Positions 41,901 through 52,013 are shown, counted from the stretch's first letter. The stretch: DNA of 64,000 nucleotides from Geodermatophilus siccatus (GCF_900103785.1 NZ_FNHE01000004.1:62001-126000); one strand, 5' to 3'. Made by a program: numbers and translations. The notes: generated by a model from the sequence alone, not told the origin.

Positions 41901-42363
41901 AGGCGAGCACGACGAGCAGCACCGGCGGCACGACCAGCGCCTGCGCGAGCGCGGGGAGGCGGGTGGCGAGCGCGGGCCCGAGCTCGGCCAGCCGGGTGGT
42001 CGCCAGCAGCGCCGCCGGGCCGGGACCCCCGGCCGCCGCGACCGCCACGGGGGAGGCGGCGAGCCGGGCGGTCAGCGCCGCGCGCAGCTGCTCCTCGGCG
42101 CGCCGGGCGTCCCGCGCCGCCGTCAGCTCACCGGCCCAGCCGGCCAGCGCGCGCAGCAGACCGCCCGCGGCGGCGAGGAGCAGCGGGCCGGTCAGTGCGC
42201 CGTCGTCCTGACCGGCCGCGCGGGCCACCGCGTGCGCCAGCCCGGCCGCCAGCAGCACCAGCCCGGCCACCTGGCCGAGTGCGGCGAGCGCGGCACGGAC
42301 CAGCGCCCCGGTCACGCCCGGCACGCCGGCCAGCGGACCGAGCAGGCCCCGGTCCGACCTCAC
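38998..42363 (-). CDS. cydDC: Fused CydD-CydC thiol ABC exporter
   Basis: A 1121-residue protein that joins both half-transporters needed to assemble cytochrome bd by exporting glutathione- or cysteine-type thiols (mycothiol or cysteine in this lineage is a guess). First half: six helices, then Walker A GASGSGKST, signature [15 protein letters not shown], Walker B LLLLDEPTAHLD and VTHD. After a Pro/Ala linker, the second half has WSGWLI-like helices (ALTAVSGWLIVRAAEMPP), Walker A GPSGAGKST, signature LSGGERRRLAAARAL, DVVLLDEPTAHLD and CVTHD. Its GTG overlaps the cydB stop. Fused forms occur in several actinobacteria such as Streptomyces. Confidence 0.93.
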   Translation of the reverse strand: MRSDRGLLGPLAGVPGVTGALVRAALAALGQVAGLVLLAAGLAHAVARAAGQDDGALTGPLLLAAAGGLLRALAGWAGELTAARDARRAEEQLRAALTARLAASPVAVAAAGGPGPAALLATTRLAELGPALATRLPALAQALVVPPVLLVVLAWTDLLSAGLVAVTLPLVPLFMVLVGLTTRDGTAAAARALDRLAAHVAELVRGLPVLVGLGRAAEQAAALAELGDASRRRTLSVLRLAFLSALVLELLATLSVALVAVTVGLRLVHGDLDLAVGLTALLLAPEAFAPLRNLGAAHHAGEDAALAAAEARAVLATPVATAAPTAEDDDPRGADVAVTGLTVRFAGRRVPALPLVDLAIRPGEIVAVRGASGSGKSTLLAVLAGLTDPAAEVHGTVSGVPAGGVAYASQHPRTTGATVADELRRHADSEAGVDELVGEAHVIEALARVGAADLAGRDCTTLSPGELQRVALARALVRVRRGARLLLLDEPTAHLDDAAAARVAAVLAGLRGTVSVLLVTHDAGLAALADRTVDLASPAATDRPVAGATTSWPSAPDGHETVAPAAAPAPAGATTTGPGLRWPPRALVRAVAAGTASAGAGVALTAVSGWLIVRAAEMPPVLTLLVAIVGVRAFGLGRAGLRWVERMTAHDAALRLAADLRVRVWRALAAQGVAADRTPGSALARVVGDVGLVQDLSVRVVPPALVAGTVSTATVGALALVSPAAAGAAAAVLLTTVALVLLAHRRVDAGAARAEAALRVAALRETTTALEGAADLRAHGLAGRTAADLAALAADRTGADRARTRAGALGTGVVVLGTGLAAVAAAAAGATAGVTGPAIAAVALAPLALAEPLAGLVIALQRRGTLADARDRLDAVLTAPVPADPADPLPVPAPVRTLAADGLVAGWPGGPDVLRGLTARADADAGWLVVRGPSGAGKSTFLAVLLAALRPRAGSYALGGVDTARLTGDGVRSRIAWLPQDAHVFASSIRANLALAAPRGGLAGPDGEARMRAALDATGLGGLLAALPAGLDAPVGAGGTALSGGERRRLAAARALLADRDVVLLDEPTAHLDPPTAAALLRDLRAALAGRVVVCVTHDDGVEEPGDTVVRIGATRAALVR

Positions 42364-43376
42364 GCGTGCGCCCCGGCGGGCTCGCCGTGCTGCGGCTCGG
42401 CGGTCAGCCGCTTGCGGAACACCCAGTAGGTCCACGCCTGGTAGCCGAGCACCACGGGCAGTCCGATCCCGGCGGCCCAGGTCATCACCGTGAGCGTGTA
42501 GTCGCTGACCGAGGCGTCGGCGATCGTCACGTCGAAGGTCGGGTCGATCGTCGAGGGGACGACGACCGGGTACGCGGCGCCGAACAGCGTCGCGGCCGCC
42601 GCGACCAGCATCGCGCCCCACGCGGCGAAGGCCTGGCCCTCGCGGCCCACCCGCAGCCGGGCCCAGGCGACCAGGACGGCGAGCGCGGCGACCAGCCACA
42701 GCGCCCCGGTGGCCGGCGTGCCGTACCGCAGGTGCACCAGGCCGGCCCAGGCCAGCAGCGGCAGCGCGGCCACCGGCGACCACCGCAGCGCGAGGCGCCG
42801 GGCCGCCGCCCGCAGGGGGCCGTCGGTCTTCAGCGACAGGAACACCGCGCCGTGCACCACCGAGAAGGCCAGGACGGCGACCGCGCCCAGCAGCGCCGAC
42901 CAGCCCAGCCCGGAGAAGGCGCCACCGACCCGGTCGCCGTCGGCGTCGATCGGCAGGCCCAGGGTGGTGGCCCCGAGCGCCGCGCCGATGCCGGCCGCGG
43001 CGACGAGCGAGCCCGCGGTGATCACCCGCGTCCAGGTGGTGTCCCACGCGTCGGTGTGGTGGGAGTGCCGCCACTCGAAGGCGACCGCCCGGACGATCAG
43101 GCCGAACAGCACCAGCACGAAGGGCAGGTACAGCGCCGGCAGCCAGGTGGCGTACCAGCCCGGGAAGGCGGCGAAGACCGCGCCGACGGCGGTGATCAGC
43201 CAGACCTCGTTGCCGTCCCAGAGCGGGCCGATGGTGCGCAGCATCAGGTGCCGCTCGGCCGTACGGCGGCCGAGCACCGGCAGGAGCGCGGCGACGCCGA
43301 AGTCGAAGCCCTCGAGCAGCAGGAAGCCGGTCCACAGCAGCGCGACGGCGGCGAACCACAGGGTCTGCAGGTCCAC
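42360..43376 (-). CDS. cydB: Cytochrome d ubiquinol oxidase subunit II
   Basis: A 338-residue subunit with about nine helices. MDLQTLWFAAVALLWTGFLL, LEGFDFGVAALLPVLGR, TIGPLWDGNEVWLITAVGA, FPGWYATWLPALYLPF and VMTWAAGIGLPVVLGYQAWT are the normal CydB motifs. With subunit I it reduces oxygen with quinol at high affinity. It lies between cydA and cydDC in one operon. Confidence 0.96.
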   Translation of the reverse strand: MDLQTLWFAAVALLWTGFLLLEGFDFGVAALLPVLGRRTAERHLMLRTIGPLWDGNEVWLITAVGAVFAAFPGWYATWLPALYLPFVLVLFGLIVRAVAFEWRHSHHTDAWDTTWTRVITAGSLVAAAGIGAALGATTLGLPIDADGDRVGGAFSGLGWSALLGAVAVLAFSVVHGAVFLSLKTDGPLRAAARRLALRWSPVAALPLLAWAGLVHLRYGTPATGALWLVAALAVLVAWARLRVGREGQAFAAWGAMLVAAAATLFGAAYPVVVPSTIDPTFDVTIADASVSDYTLTVMTWAAGIGLPVVLGYQAWTYWVFRKRLTAEPQHGEPAGAHA

Positions 43377-43410
43377 GGGGAAGCTCCTGGGTGGGTGGTC
43401 GGACGAGGAC

Positions 43411-44952
43411 TCAGTAGGCGAAGGACAGGACGTCGTCGTCGGCGTCGCGGCGGGACTCCGGCGTCCCCCCGGTCGGGGTGCCGGGGGTGGGGGCGCCGTC
43501 CCCGGTCGTCACGCCGCGGCGCACGAAGCGGGTGATCAACCACAGCTCGACGACGGCCAGCGCGCCGTAGACGAGGGTCAGCAGCGACAGCGACGTCCAG
43601 ACCTCGGCGGCGCTGATGCCGGGGGAGACGGCCTGGGCGGTGAAGAAGTACGTCTGCTCGCCGACCGGGACGTCGGGGTTCGGGTACACCACGAACGGCT
43701 GGCGGCCCATCTCGGTGAAGACCCACCCGGTCGCGTTGGCCACGAACGGCGCGGCGACGGCGAGCAGCGAGCCGTGGACGCCGAGCCGCGAGGTCGGCAC
43801 CCGGCCCTTCCGGGTGGCCCACAGCGCGTAGGCGGCGACCCCGGCCGAGACCGCGCCCATGCCGATCATGAGCCGGAAGCTCCAGTAGGTGACGCCCAGC
43901 AGCGGCGTGTAGTCGATCTCCTCGCCGGCCAGCGCGCCGAACCGCGACGGGTCGTCGGGGTAGGTCGCGCCGTAGACGGCGGCGTACTCCTCCTGCAGCT
44001 CGTTGACCCCGGGGACGGCGGTCGAGAAGTCGCCGTGCGCCAGGTATGAGAGCAGGTACGGGACGGTGATCGAGTGGACGTCGTCGCACTCGTTGGAGCC
44101 GAGCTTGCCCCAGGCGAACACCGAGAAGGACGCCGGCGCCTCGGTCTCGCAGAGCGCCTCGGCCGAGCTCATCTTGAGCGGCTGCTGCTCGTACATGAGC
44201 TTGCCCTGCCAGTCGCCGGTGAGGGCGACGAGGACGAAGGCCGCCAGCGACACGAAGCCGCCCAGCCGCACCGAGCGGCGGCACACGGCGTGGTCGACGT
44301 CCGTGGTCGGCTGCCCGGCCAGCTTGCGCCGGCGCAGGTGCCACAGGCCGATGCCGACCAGCAGGGCGCCGGCGACCATGAGCGCGGCGACGATCGCGTG
44401 GCTGAAGGCGGCCAGCGCGGTGTTGTTCGTCAGGACGGCGAGGAAGTCGACCTGCACCGGGCGGCCGGTGGCGTCGTCGACCTCGACGCCGACCGGGTGC
44501 TGCATCCAGGAGTTGGCCGCGATGATGAAGTACGCGCTGACGATCGAGCCGACCACCGCGGCCCACAGCGCGGCGAGGTGCAGCTTCTTCGGGATGCGGC
44601 CCCAGCCGAAGATCCACAGCCCGAGGAAGGTCGACTCGAGGAAGAAGGCCAGCAGCGCCTCGAGGGCCAGCAGCGAGCCGAAGACGTCGCCGACGAAGCG
44701 CGAGTACTCGCTCCAGGCCAGGCCGAACTGGAACTCCTGCACGAGGCCGGTGGCCACGCCGAGCACGAAGTTGATCAGGTAGATGCGGCCCCAGAAGCGG
44801 GTCATCCGCAGCCACTCGGGCTTGCCGGTGCGCACCCAGAGGGTGTGCATGACGGCGACCAGGACCCCCAGGCCGATGGTCAGGGGGACCATCAGGAAGT
44901 GGTAGACGGTCGTGATGCCGAACTGCCAGCGCGCCACGTCCAGGACGTCCAC
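43411..44952 (-). CDS. cydA: Cytochrome d ubiquinol oxidase subunit I
   Basis: A 513-residue haem-bearing subunit. The axial His residue near the start is in ITTVYHFLMVPLTIGL, the quinol loop has GDWQGKLMYEQQPLKMSSAE, and the conserved EALLAFFLESTFLGLW has the acidic residues near haem d. GRQPFVVYP is the late signature. The quinol loop is of the short form usual in actinobacteria. It opens the operon cydA-cydB-cydDC, divergent from a BlaI-type repressor with two inverted repeats between them. Confidence 0.96.
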   Translation of the reverse strand: MDVLDVARWQFGITTVYHFLMVPLTIGLGVLVAVMHTLWVRTGKPEWLRMTRFWGRIYLINFVLGVATGLVQEFQFGLAWSEYSRFVGDVFGSLLALEALLAFFLESTFLGLWIFGWGRIPKKLHLAALWAAVVGSIVSAYFIIAANSWMQHPVGVEVDDATGRPVQVDFLAVLTNNTALAAFSHAIVAALMVAGALLVGIGLWHLRRRKLAGQPTTDVDHAVCRRSVRLGGFVSLAAFVLVALTGDWQGKLMYEQQPLKMSSAEALCETEAPASFSVFAWGKLGSNECDDVHSITVPYLLSYLAHGDFSTAVPGVNELQEEYAAVYGATYPDDPSRFGALAGEEIDYTPLLGVTYWSFRLMIGMGAVSAGVAAYALWATRKGRVPTSRLGVHGSLLAVAAPFVANATGWVFTEMGRQPFVVYPNPDVPVGEQTYFFTAQAVSPGISAAEVWTSLSLLTLVYGALAVVELWLITRFVRRGVTTGDGAPTPGTPTGGTPESRRDADDDVLSFAY

Positions 44953-44992
44953 CGCGGGCCCCTCTCCGGTCGTCGTACGATCGACACGTTCT

Positions 44993-45009
44993 TTCTACGC
45001 CTCGTAGAA
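44993..45009. promoter_or_regulatory. BlaI-type operator 1
   Basis: TTCTACG-CCT-CGTAGAA is a perfect 7-3-7 inverted repeat in the divergent cydA/blaI promoter. Its TCTAC/GTAGA arms resemble the TACTACA-type arms of BlaI/MecI operators. Confidence 0.75.
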
Positions 45010-45016
45010 GAGCAAC

Positions 45017-45033
45017 TTCTACAAGACGTAGAA
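45017..45033. promoter_or_regulatory. BlaI-type operator 2
   Basis: TTCTAC-AAGAC-GTAGAA repeats the arms of operator 1 with the same 17-base length, 24 bases centre to centre. Two dimers could bind side by side. Confidence 0.75.
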
Positions 45034-45066
45034 CATGCCGGTGTGATCCCGGGGACAGGAGGAGCC

Positions 45067-45432
45067 GTGGCATCGCTGGGAGATCTCGAGCGGGCGGTCA
45101 TGGACCGGCTCTGGTCGGCCGAGGGGCCGCTGGCGGCGGCCGAGCTGCGCGACGGCCTGGCCGGCCGCGGCCTGGCGCTGACCACCGTGCACACCGTGCT
45201 GTCGCGGCTGGAGCAGAAGGGCTTCGTCGTCCACGACGAGGGCCGGCCGCGGCGCTTCCGCGCCCGCGGCACCCGTGCGGACCACGCCGCCGAGCTCATG
45301 CACGAGGTGCTCGGCCAGGCCGGGGACCGGCAGGCGGTGCTGGCCCGCTTCGTCGGCGGTGTCGACCCCGACGAGGCCCGGCTGCTGCGCGAGCTGCTGG
45401 CCGCCGCCGGCCCGGACGACGAGCCCCGCTGA
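45067..45432 (+). CDS. BlaI/MecI/CopY family transcriptional repressor
   Basis: A 121-residue winged-helix repressor. ASLGDLERAVMDRLWSAEGP, TTVHTVLSRLEQKGFVVHDE (recognition helix) and PRRFRARGTRADHAAELMHE are typical of the family, and the C-terminal helices form the dimer. AGGAGGAG precedes the GTG at 45067. In classic systems a BlaR1/MecR1 peptidase cuts the repressor; such a peptidase gene follows here. The operators suggest that cydAB and its own pair are the targets. Confidence 0.93.
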   Translation: MASLGDLERAVMDRLWSAEGPLAAAELRDGLAGRGLALTTVHTVLSRLEQKGFVVHDEGRPRRFRARGTRADHAAELMHEVLGQAGDRQAVLARFVGGVDPDEARLLRELLAAAGPDDEPR

Positions 45433-45434
45433 CC

Positions 45435-46367
45435 TTGCTGCCCGCCACCGCGGCCGCCCTCGCCGTCCTGTCCGCCCTGCTGGCGTGGCCGGTGCCGGCG
45501 CTGCTGGCCCGCGCCCGCTGGCCGCGGCGCGACCCGCTGGTGGCCCTGGTCTGCTGGCAGGCGGTCGGGCTGGCCGGCGGCCTGTCGATCATCGGCGCGC
45601 TGCTGGTGCACGGCCTCGCGCCGTGGGGCCACTCGCTGCCCGAGGCGGCGTGGGCCGTGGCCACCGGGCACCCCGCCGAGGCGCCGGTCCGCGGGGACCA
45701 CTGGGTCACCCTGACCCTCGCCGCCGTCCTGGCCACCGAGCTGGTCGGTGTCCTGCTGCTCTCCTGGGTCCGGACCACCCGCACCCGCCGCCGGCACCGC
45801 GAGCTGCTGGAGCTCGTCGTCCAGCCGGCCTCGCTGCCCGACGCGCGGCTGCTGGAGCACCCCGCTCCGGTCGCCTTCTGCATCCCCGGCGCGCGACCGC
45901 TGCTGGTGCTGTCCTCCGGCATGGTGGCCGAGCTCGACGACGCCCAGCTGGCCGCCGTCGTCGCGCACGAGCGGGCGCACCTGCGCGAGCACCACCACCT
46001 GTACCTGCTGCCGTTCGTGGCGTGGGAGGCCGCGCTGCCGGTGCTGCCCGCCGCGGCCCGCGCGCACGCCGCGGTGCGCACGCTGGTGGAGATGCGTGCC
46101 GACGACGTCGCGCTCGGCTCGCTGCCCGGGAGAGCGCCCCGTCGGACGCTGGCGCAGGCGATCGTCGTCGCGGCCGACGGGGCCGGGGGAGGGGGAGTGC
46201 CGATCGGAGCGCTCGCGGTCACCGGCAGCGCGGTCGGGGCGCGCGTGGTGCGGCTGCTCGAGCCGCCGTCCCCGCTGCCGACGTGGGCACGGGTGCTCGC
46301 GCTGCTCTCGGCCGGCCTGCTGCTCCTGGTCCCGACCGCGCTGCTGCTCCTGCCGGCCGTCCTCTAG
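45435..46367 (+). CDS. M56 family metallopeptidase (BlaR1/MecR1-like, without sensor domain)
   Basis: A 310-residue membrane protease with helices at the N-terminus (about residues 3-25, 35-55, 90-110) and one at the end. The zinc site is VVAHERAHLREHHH (HExxH form HERAH), preceded by FCIPGARPLLVLSSGMV. No penicillin-binding domain is attached. TTG at 45435, two bases after the blaI stop, is the only start near it. It should cleave or control the BlaI-type repressor in response to an unknown membrane or redox signal. Confidence 0.88.
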   Translation: MLPATAAALAVLSALLAWPVPALLARARWPRRDPLVALVCWQAVGLAGGLSIIGALLVHGLAPWGHSLPEAAWAVATGHPAEAPVRGDHWVTLTLAAVLATELVGVLLLSWVRTTRTRRRHRELLELVVQPASLPDARLLEHPAPVAFCIPGARPLLVLSSGMVAELDDAQLAAVVAHERAHLREHHHLYLLPFVAWEAALPVLPAAARAHAAVRTLVEMRADDVALGSLPGRAPRRTLAQAIVVAADGAGGGGVPIGALAVTGSAVGARVVRLLEPPSPLPTWARVLALLSAGLLLLVPTALLLLPAVL

Positions 46368-46548
46368 GCCGGTGCGGACGCCGTCCGAGGCATCGACGCC
46401 TGAGCCCCGACGGCGCCCCACCGCGTTGACCATGGGGTCGGTGCGGCCCCGGACGGCGGGTCGGCGCGTGTCGCCTGCGACGACCCCGTGATCGACTCCG
46501 CCGGCGTGCAGGTCGCCGGGCCTACGGCGGTGCAGCAGGCTGGCGGAC

Positions 46549-47211
46549 GTGTCCGGGACCGACGTGACCCCGTTCCGCGTGGACGTGCCCCGGGTGGAGG
46601 TCGACGACCTGTACGACCGCTACGTCGTCCACGGCGGCGAGTGGGGCGCGTACGTCGGGCGCGACCTCGCCGCCGCCGACGCGGCGCACGTCGCCGGGCT
46701 GCACGTGACGATGACGCCCGGGCCGGCCGCTGACGGCGACCCGGCCGCCGAGGAGGAGGTGGCGCACTACACCCGCGAGCTGTCCGGCTACGCCGAGCTG
46801 CAGGGCACCCGGCCGCTGGCGCTGGCGCCCGCGCCGACCGACTCGCCGGCCGGGCTGCTCGCCTGGATCGCCGAGCGGTTCGCCGAGTGGACCGACCCGG
46901 CGAGCGAGATCGACGTCGACCAGCTGCTGACCAACGTCGCCGTCCACTGGTTCACCCGCACCGGGCCCTCGCCCGCGCAGCTCTACTCGGAGCGCGCGCA
47001 CACGCCGGCGCCGGGGTGGTCGCGGGAGGTGCCGACCGGCGTGGCGGTGCTCCCGCACGACCTCTTCCGGCCCCCGCGGGCGGCGGTGGCACAGGTGGTC
47101 GACCTCGTCTCGTGGACCGAGTTCGACCGCGGTGGCCACGTCGCGGCGATGGAGGTCCCCGACCTGCTGGTCGAGGAGCTCCGCCGGTTCGTGCGCGCGG
47201 TCGCCCGCTGA
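46549..47211 (+). pseudogene. Epoxide hydrolase with internal deletion (probably inactive)
   Basis: A 220-residue frame. Residues 5-20 (TPFRVDVPRVEVDDL) equal the start of the EHN domain of actinobacterial epoxide hydrolases. The next residues, YDRYVVHGGEWGAYVGRDLA, correspond to the region around the catalytic nucleophile some 150 residues further on in full-length enzymes of about 370-390 residues. In the usual GGDWG motif the nucleophile Asp is Glu here. The rest is intact: the lid (YTRELSGYAELQGTRPLAL), DSPAGLLAWIAERFAEWTD, and the final FDRGGHVAAME with the catalytic His. An in-frame deletion of about 145 residues plus loss of the nucleophile argues for a dead gene, though it remains open. 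Confidence 0.75.
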
Positions 47212-47232
47212 CCTGCCCGGCTCAGGCGCGGG

Positions 47233-49464
<2,232 letters not shown>

Positions 49465-49477
49465 GTGCTGGGTCTCC

Positions 49478-50365
49478 TCAGCCGCCGTGCCCGTGCGCGG
49501 CGGACTCGTCGGCCGCCGTCCCGGTGACCTGCACCGTGAACGCGGCGGTGTGCACGGCGTCGCCGTGCCGGAAGTCGAGGAACAGCCGGTGGGTGCCGGC
49601 GGACGGCGCGGTCGCCGCGAAGGCGACGTGCGGGCCGGGGGCCGGGGCGACGTGCGCGTCCTCGACGGGGTGCACGTGCAGGTACTCGAGGTCGCCCTCG
49701 CGCAGTGCCACCAGGTGCCCGTAGGCGCCCAGGTAGGGCTGCAGGTCCGTGACCGGGCGGCCGTCGCGGCTGACACTGAAGGTGAGTTCGGACTCCGCGC
49801 CCGCGGTCGGCTCCCCGGTCAGGACGACGGTGTAACCGTCGACCTCGGTCACCGCGGCCGGCTCGGGCAGCGGCTGGGGGTCGTAGGTGCCGGCCACCTG
49901 CAGGTCGGCGGTCAGGGCGATGCCCTCGGTGTCGTCGTCCTCGCCCGCGGCGGCCGGCGTCGTGTCGGCCACCAGGCGCCAGCTGCCGGGGGTGAGGGTG
50001 AGGGGCACCCGCCACGTGCCGTCGGGCGCGCGGTCGGGGTGCACGTGCTGGTAGCCGGAGAGGTCGGCGCGGACGGCGACGAGGTGCAGGTCCTCGCCGT
50101 GGTCCTGCCTGTACTCGGTCACCGGGGCGCCGTCGGGGCCGAGGACCCGGAACGCCACGGTCGCCGTCCCGGCGGCGGGCTGCTCCCCGAGGACGTCGAG
50201 GACGTAGCCGGCGCCGGTCGCTGCGTGCTCCGGCGCCGGAGCGGCCGCGGCGGGGTGCGCCTCGGGGGTCCTCACCGGGCCGACCGCCGCGCCGACGCCC
50301 ACGGCCGCGGCGAAGACGGCGCCGAGGCCGGCGGCGACGACGGCGAGCCTGACCGGGGTCCGCAC
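49478..50365 (-). CDS. Secreted or membrane-anchored protein of copper operons
   Basis: A 295-residue protein with one N-terminal hydrophobic segment ([20 protein letters not shown]) acting as signal or anchor. Two related beta-rich domains follow. Each contains a His motif: [16 protein letters not shown] in the first and [14 protein letters not shown] in the second, and the C-terminus ends AAHGHGG. Met/His-type metal handling outside the membrane is likely. The family is common beside CopA genes in actinobacteria but I do not know a proven function. Confidence 0.75.
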   Translation of the reverse strand: MRTPVRLAVVAAGLGAVFAAAVGVGAAVGPVRTPEAHPAAAAPAPEHAATGAGYVLDVLGEQPAAGTATVAFRVLGPDGAPVTEYRQDHGEDLHLVAVRADLSGYQHVHPDRAPDGTWRVPLTLTPGSWRLVADTTPAAAGEDDDTEGIALTADLQVAGTYDPQPLPEPAAVTEVDGYTVVLTGEPTAGAESELTFSVSRDGRPVTDLQPYLGAYGHLVALREGDLEYLHVHPVEDAHVAPAPGPHVAFAATAPSAGTHRLFLDFRHGDAVHTAAFTVQVTGTAADESAAHGHGG

Positions 50366-50376
50366 GAGGAACTCCC

Positions 50377-50583
50377 TCAGCTCGCGACCGAGTAACCGGC
50401 CTCCTCGACGGCGGCGCGCACGGCGTCGTCGTCGACGGGCTCGGTGCTGGTGACGGTCAGGCCGCCGCTGGTCAGGTCGACGTCGACGGTGGCGACCCCG
50501 GGGACGGCGCTGACCTCCTCGGTCACGGCGTCGACGCAGTGGCTGCAGGTCATGCCGACGACGGTGTAGCTGGTGGTGCTCAC
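50377..50583 (-). CDS. copZ: Copper chaperone (CopZ-like heavy-metal-associated domain)
   Basis: A 68-residue ferredoxin-like domain protein with the metal motif GMTCSHC near residues 10-16. It should carry Cu(I) to the CopA pump. GTG at 50583 starts the conserved STTSYTVVG region. It lies between csoR and the secreted protein gene in one operon. Confidence 0.93.
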   Translation of the reverse strand: MSTTSYTVVGMTCSHCVDAVTEEVSAVPGVATVDVDLTSGGLTVTSTEPVDDDAVRAAVEEAGYSVAS

Positions 50584-50618
50584 GCTGGACTCCTGTGGGC
50601 GGTAGGGGTGGGGGTGGG

Positions 50619-50915
50619 TCAGGACCGGACGAGGCGGGCGATCGCCTCGGAGGCCTCGCGGACCTTCTCGTCGGCCTCGCGGCCACCGGCCTGGGCGGCC
50701 TGGACGACGCAGTGCGACAGGTGCTCCTCGACCAGGCCGAGGGCGACCGACTGCAGCGCCTTCGTCATCGCCGAGACCTGCGTGAGGATGTCGATGCAGT
50801 ACTTCTCGTCCTCGACCATCCGCTGCAGGCCGCGGGCCTGGCCCTCGATGCGGCGCAGCCGCTTGAGGTAGTCGTCCTTGCGGTGGATGTAGCCGTGCTG
50901 GCTGCTGGTCTCCAC
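50619..50915 (-). CDS. csoR: Copper-sensing repressor CsoR
   Basis: A 98-residue all-helical repressor. Cys40, His65 and Cys69 (in KYCIDILTQ and HLSHCVVQA) are the Cu(I) ligands with the same spacing as in M. tuberculosis CsoR. GTG at 50915 starts it; the region IHRKDDYLKRLRRIEGQARG is the DNA-binding helix. Binding Cu(I) should release the operator upstream and switch on the copZ-copA operon. Confidence 0.94.
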   Translation of the reverse strand: METSSQHGYIHRKDDYLKRLRRIEGQARGLQRMVEDEKYCIDILTQVSAMTKALQSVALGLVEEHLSHCVVQAAQAGGREADEKVREASEAIARLVRS

Positions 50916-50958
50916 GGTGTGTCCTCCCGATGCGTCCGGTGGGCGCTCGGGAACAACC

Positions 50959-50975
50959 ATACCCCCCTAGGGCAT
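50959..50975 (-). promoter_or_regulatory. CsoR operator candidate
   Basis: ATACCCCCCTAGGGCAT is an imperfect inverted repeat with AT ends and a GC-tract, the usual CsoR operator form. It lies 43 bases upstream of the csoR start, so the repressor controls its own operon. Confidence 0.65.
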
Positions 50976-50995
50976 GTTTCGCCGTGCGTCGTCGG

Positions 50996-51352
50996 TCACC
51001 CGTCGGCGTCGCGCGCCCGCAGCCGGTCCACCGTGGCCTGCAGCCGCGCGGTGTCGGCGCGGGCGTCGGCCAGCTCGTCCTGCAGCCCGAGGATCACCTC
51101 GGCCGAGGCGAGGGTGTGCCCGTCGTCGAGCAGGCCGCGCAGCCGCGCGGCGAGGGCCAGCTGGTGGCGGGAGTAGCGGCGGTGCCCGCCCGGCGAGCGG
51201 TGGGGCTGGAGGACGCCGGCGGTGTCGAGGCTGCGCAGGAAGGCCGCCTGGACGCCGAGCAGCTCCGCGGCCTGGCTCATGGTCAGCGCGGGGAAGTCCG
51301 GGTCGTCGAGACGGCCGATCGGGTCGTCGTCCCGGGAGGCGGGTGCGGGCAT
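50996..51352 (-). CDS. MerR family regulator (HspR-like)
   Basis: A 118-residue regulator. ALTMSQAAELLGVQAAFLRS and RSPGGHRRYSRHQLALAARL are the MerR winged-helix pattern of the HspR group, and the rest is a coiled coil (LQDELADARADTARLQATVD). It lies after the Hsp20 gene on the same strand, with a terminator between. The inverted repeat before hsp20 is its likely operator. Confidence 0.88.
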   Translation of the reverse strand: MPAPASRDDDPIGRLDDPDFPALTMSQAAELLGVQAAFLRSLDTAGVLQPHRSPGGHRRYSRHQLALAARLRGLLDDGHTLASAEVILGLQDELADARADTARLQATVDRLRARDADG

Positions 51353-51397
51353 GGCGATCCTCCGGGGTCTGCGGGGTGGCACGGGGCCGGGAAAGCG

Positions 51398-51429
51398 CGA
51401 GGGCCGGGTCCGCACGGACCCGGCCCTCG
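51398..51429 (-). terminator. Terminator after the hsp20 gene
   Basis: A perfect 15-bp stem CGAGGGCCGGGTCCG with a two-base loop and its complement, 16 bases after the hsp20 stop. Incomplete termination may let some transcripts reach the regulator gene. Confidence 0.82.
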
Positions 51430-51444
51430 GGGAGTCGCCGCCGA

Positions 51445-51942
51445 TCAGCTCTCGACGGACTTGCGCTCGGACGTCTCGCCCTCGATGGTGCGCCCCTCGA
51501 CGGCGGCCGGCGTGTCGGCACGGGTCACCGTGATCTTGCGGGCCCGCGCCTTCTCGGCGACCGGGATGCTCACGGTGAGCACGCCGTCGTGGTAGTGCGC
51601 CTCGAGGCGGTCGGTGTCCAGGCTCCTGCCGAGCACGAGCTGCCGGGTGTAGCTGCCGTACGGGCGCTCCGCGATCGCCCACTCGGCGTTCTCCAGCTGC
51701 GGCACCGAGCGCTCCGCGGTGACGGTCAGCGTGGTGCCCTCGACCTGCAGGTCGATCGAGCCGGGGTCGACGCCCGGCAGGTCGAAGTGGGCGACGAAGT
51801 TGTCACCGACGCGGTAGGCGTCCATCGGCATGCCCGACAGCGGGCGGGCGGTCAGCCCACCGCCTCGGCCGGTCAGCTGGTCGAGCGCGCGGAAGGCGGC
51901 GTTCGTGGCGGCGAACGGGTCATAGGCGGTCAGCATGGCCAT
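51445..51942 (-). CDS. Hsp20/alpha-crystallin small heat shock protein
   Basis: A 165-residue chaperone. The alpha-crystallin domain spans about residues 40-140: DNFVAHFDLPGVDPGSIDLQ, TTLTVTAERSVPQ, YGSYTRQLVLGRSLDTDRLE and HDGVLTVSIPVAEKARARKI. It should hold unfolding proteins. The operator-like repeat 54-71 bases upstream suggests heat control by the MerR/HspR-like protein downstream. Confidence 0.93.
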   Translation of the reverse strand: MAMLTAYDPFAATNAAFRALDQLTGRGGGLTARPLSGMPMDAYRVGDNFVAHFDLPGVDPGSIDLQVEGTTLTVTAERSVPQLENAEWAIAERPYGSYTRQLVLGRSLDTDRLEAHYHDGVLTVSIPVAEKARARKITVTRADTPAAVEGRTIEGETSERKSVES

Positions 51943-51995
51943 CGCTGTGTCAACCTCCTGTGTTCGTGCTGGCGTGTTCGCTGCCCGAGGTGAAC

Positions 51996-52013
51996 CTCTA
52001 GTGGCGACTAGAG
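51996..52013. promoter_or_regulatory. HAIR-like inverted repeat before hsp20
   Basis: CTCTAGT-GGCG-ACTAGAG is a perfect 7-4-7 inverted repeat. HspR sites (HAIR) read CTTGAGT-N7-ACTCAAG, so the arms are close but the gap is shorter. It is placed to repress hsp20. Confidence 0.6.

Noticed and set aside
46368..46548. A small gene between the M56 peptidase and the epoxide hydrolase remnant.
   Set aside because: No frame with a credible start or family likeness; treated as spacer.
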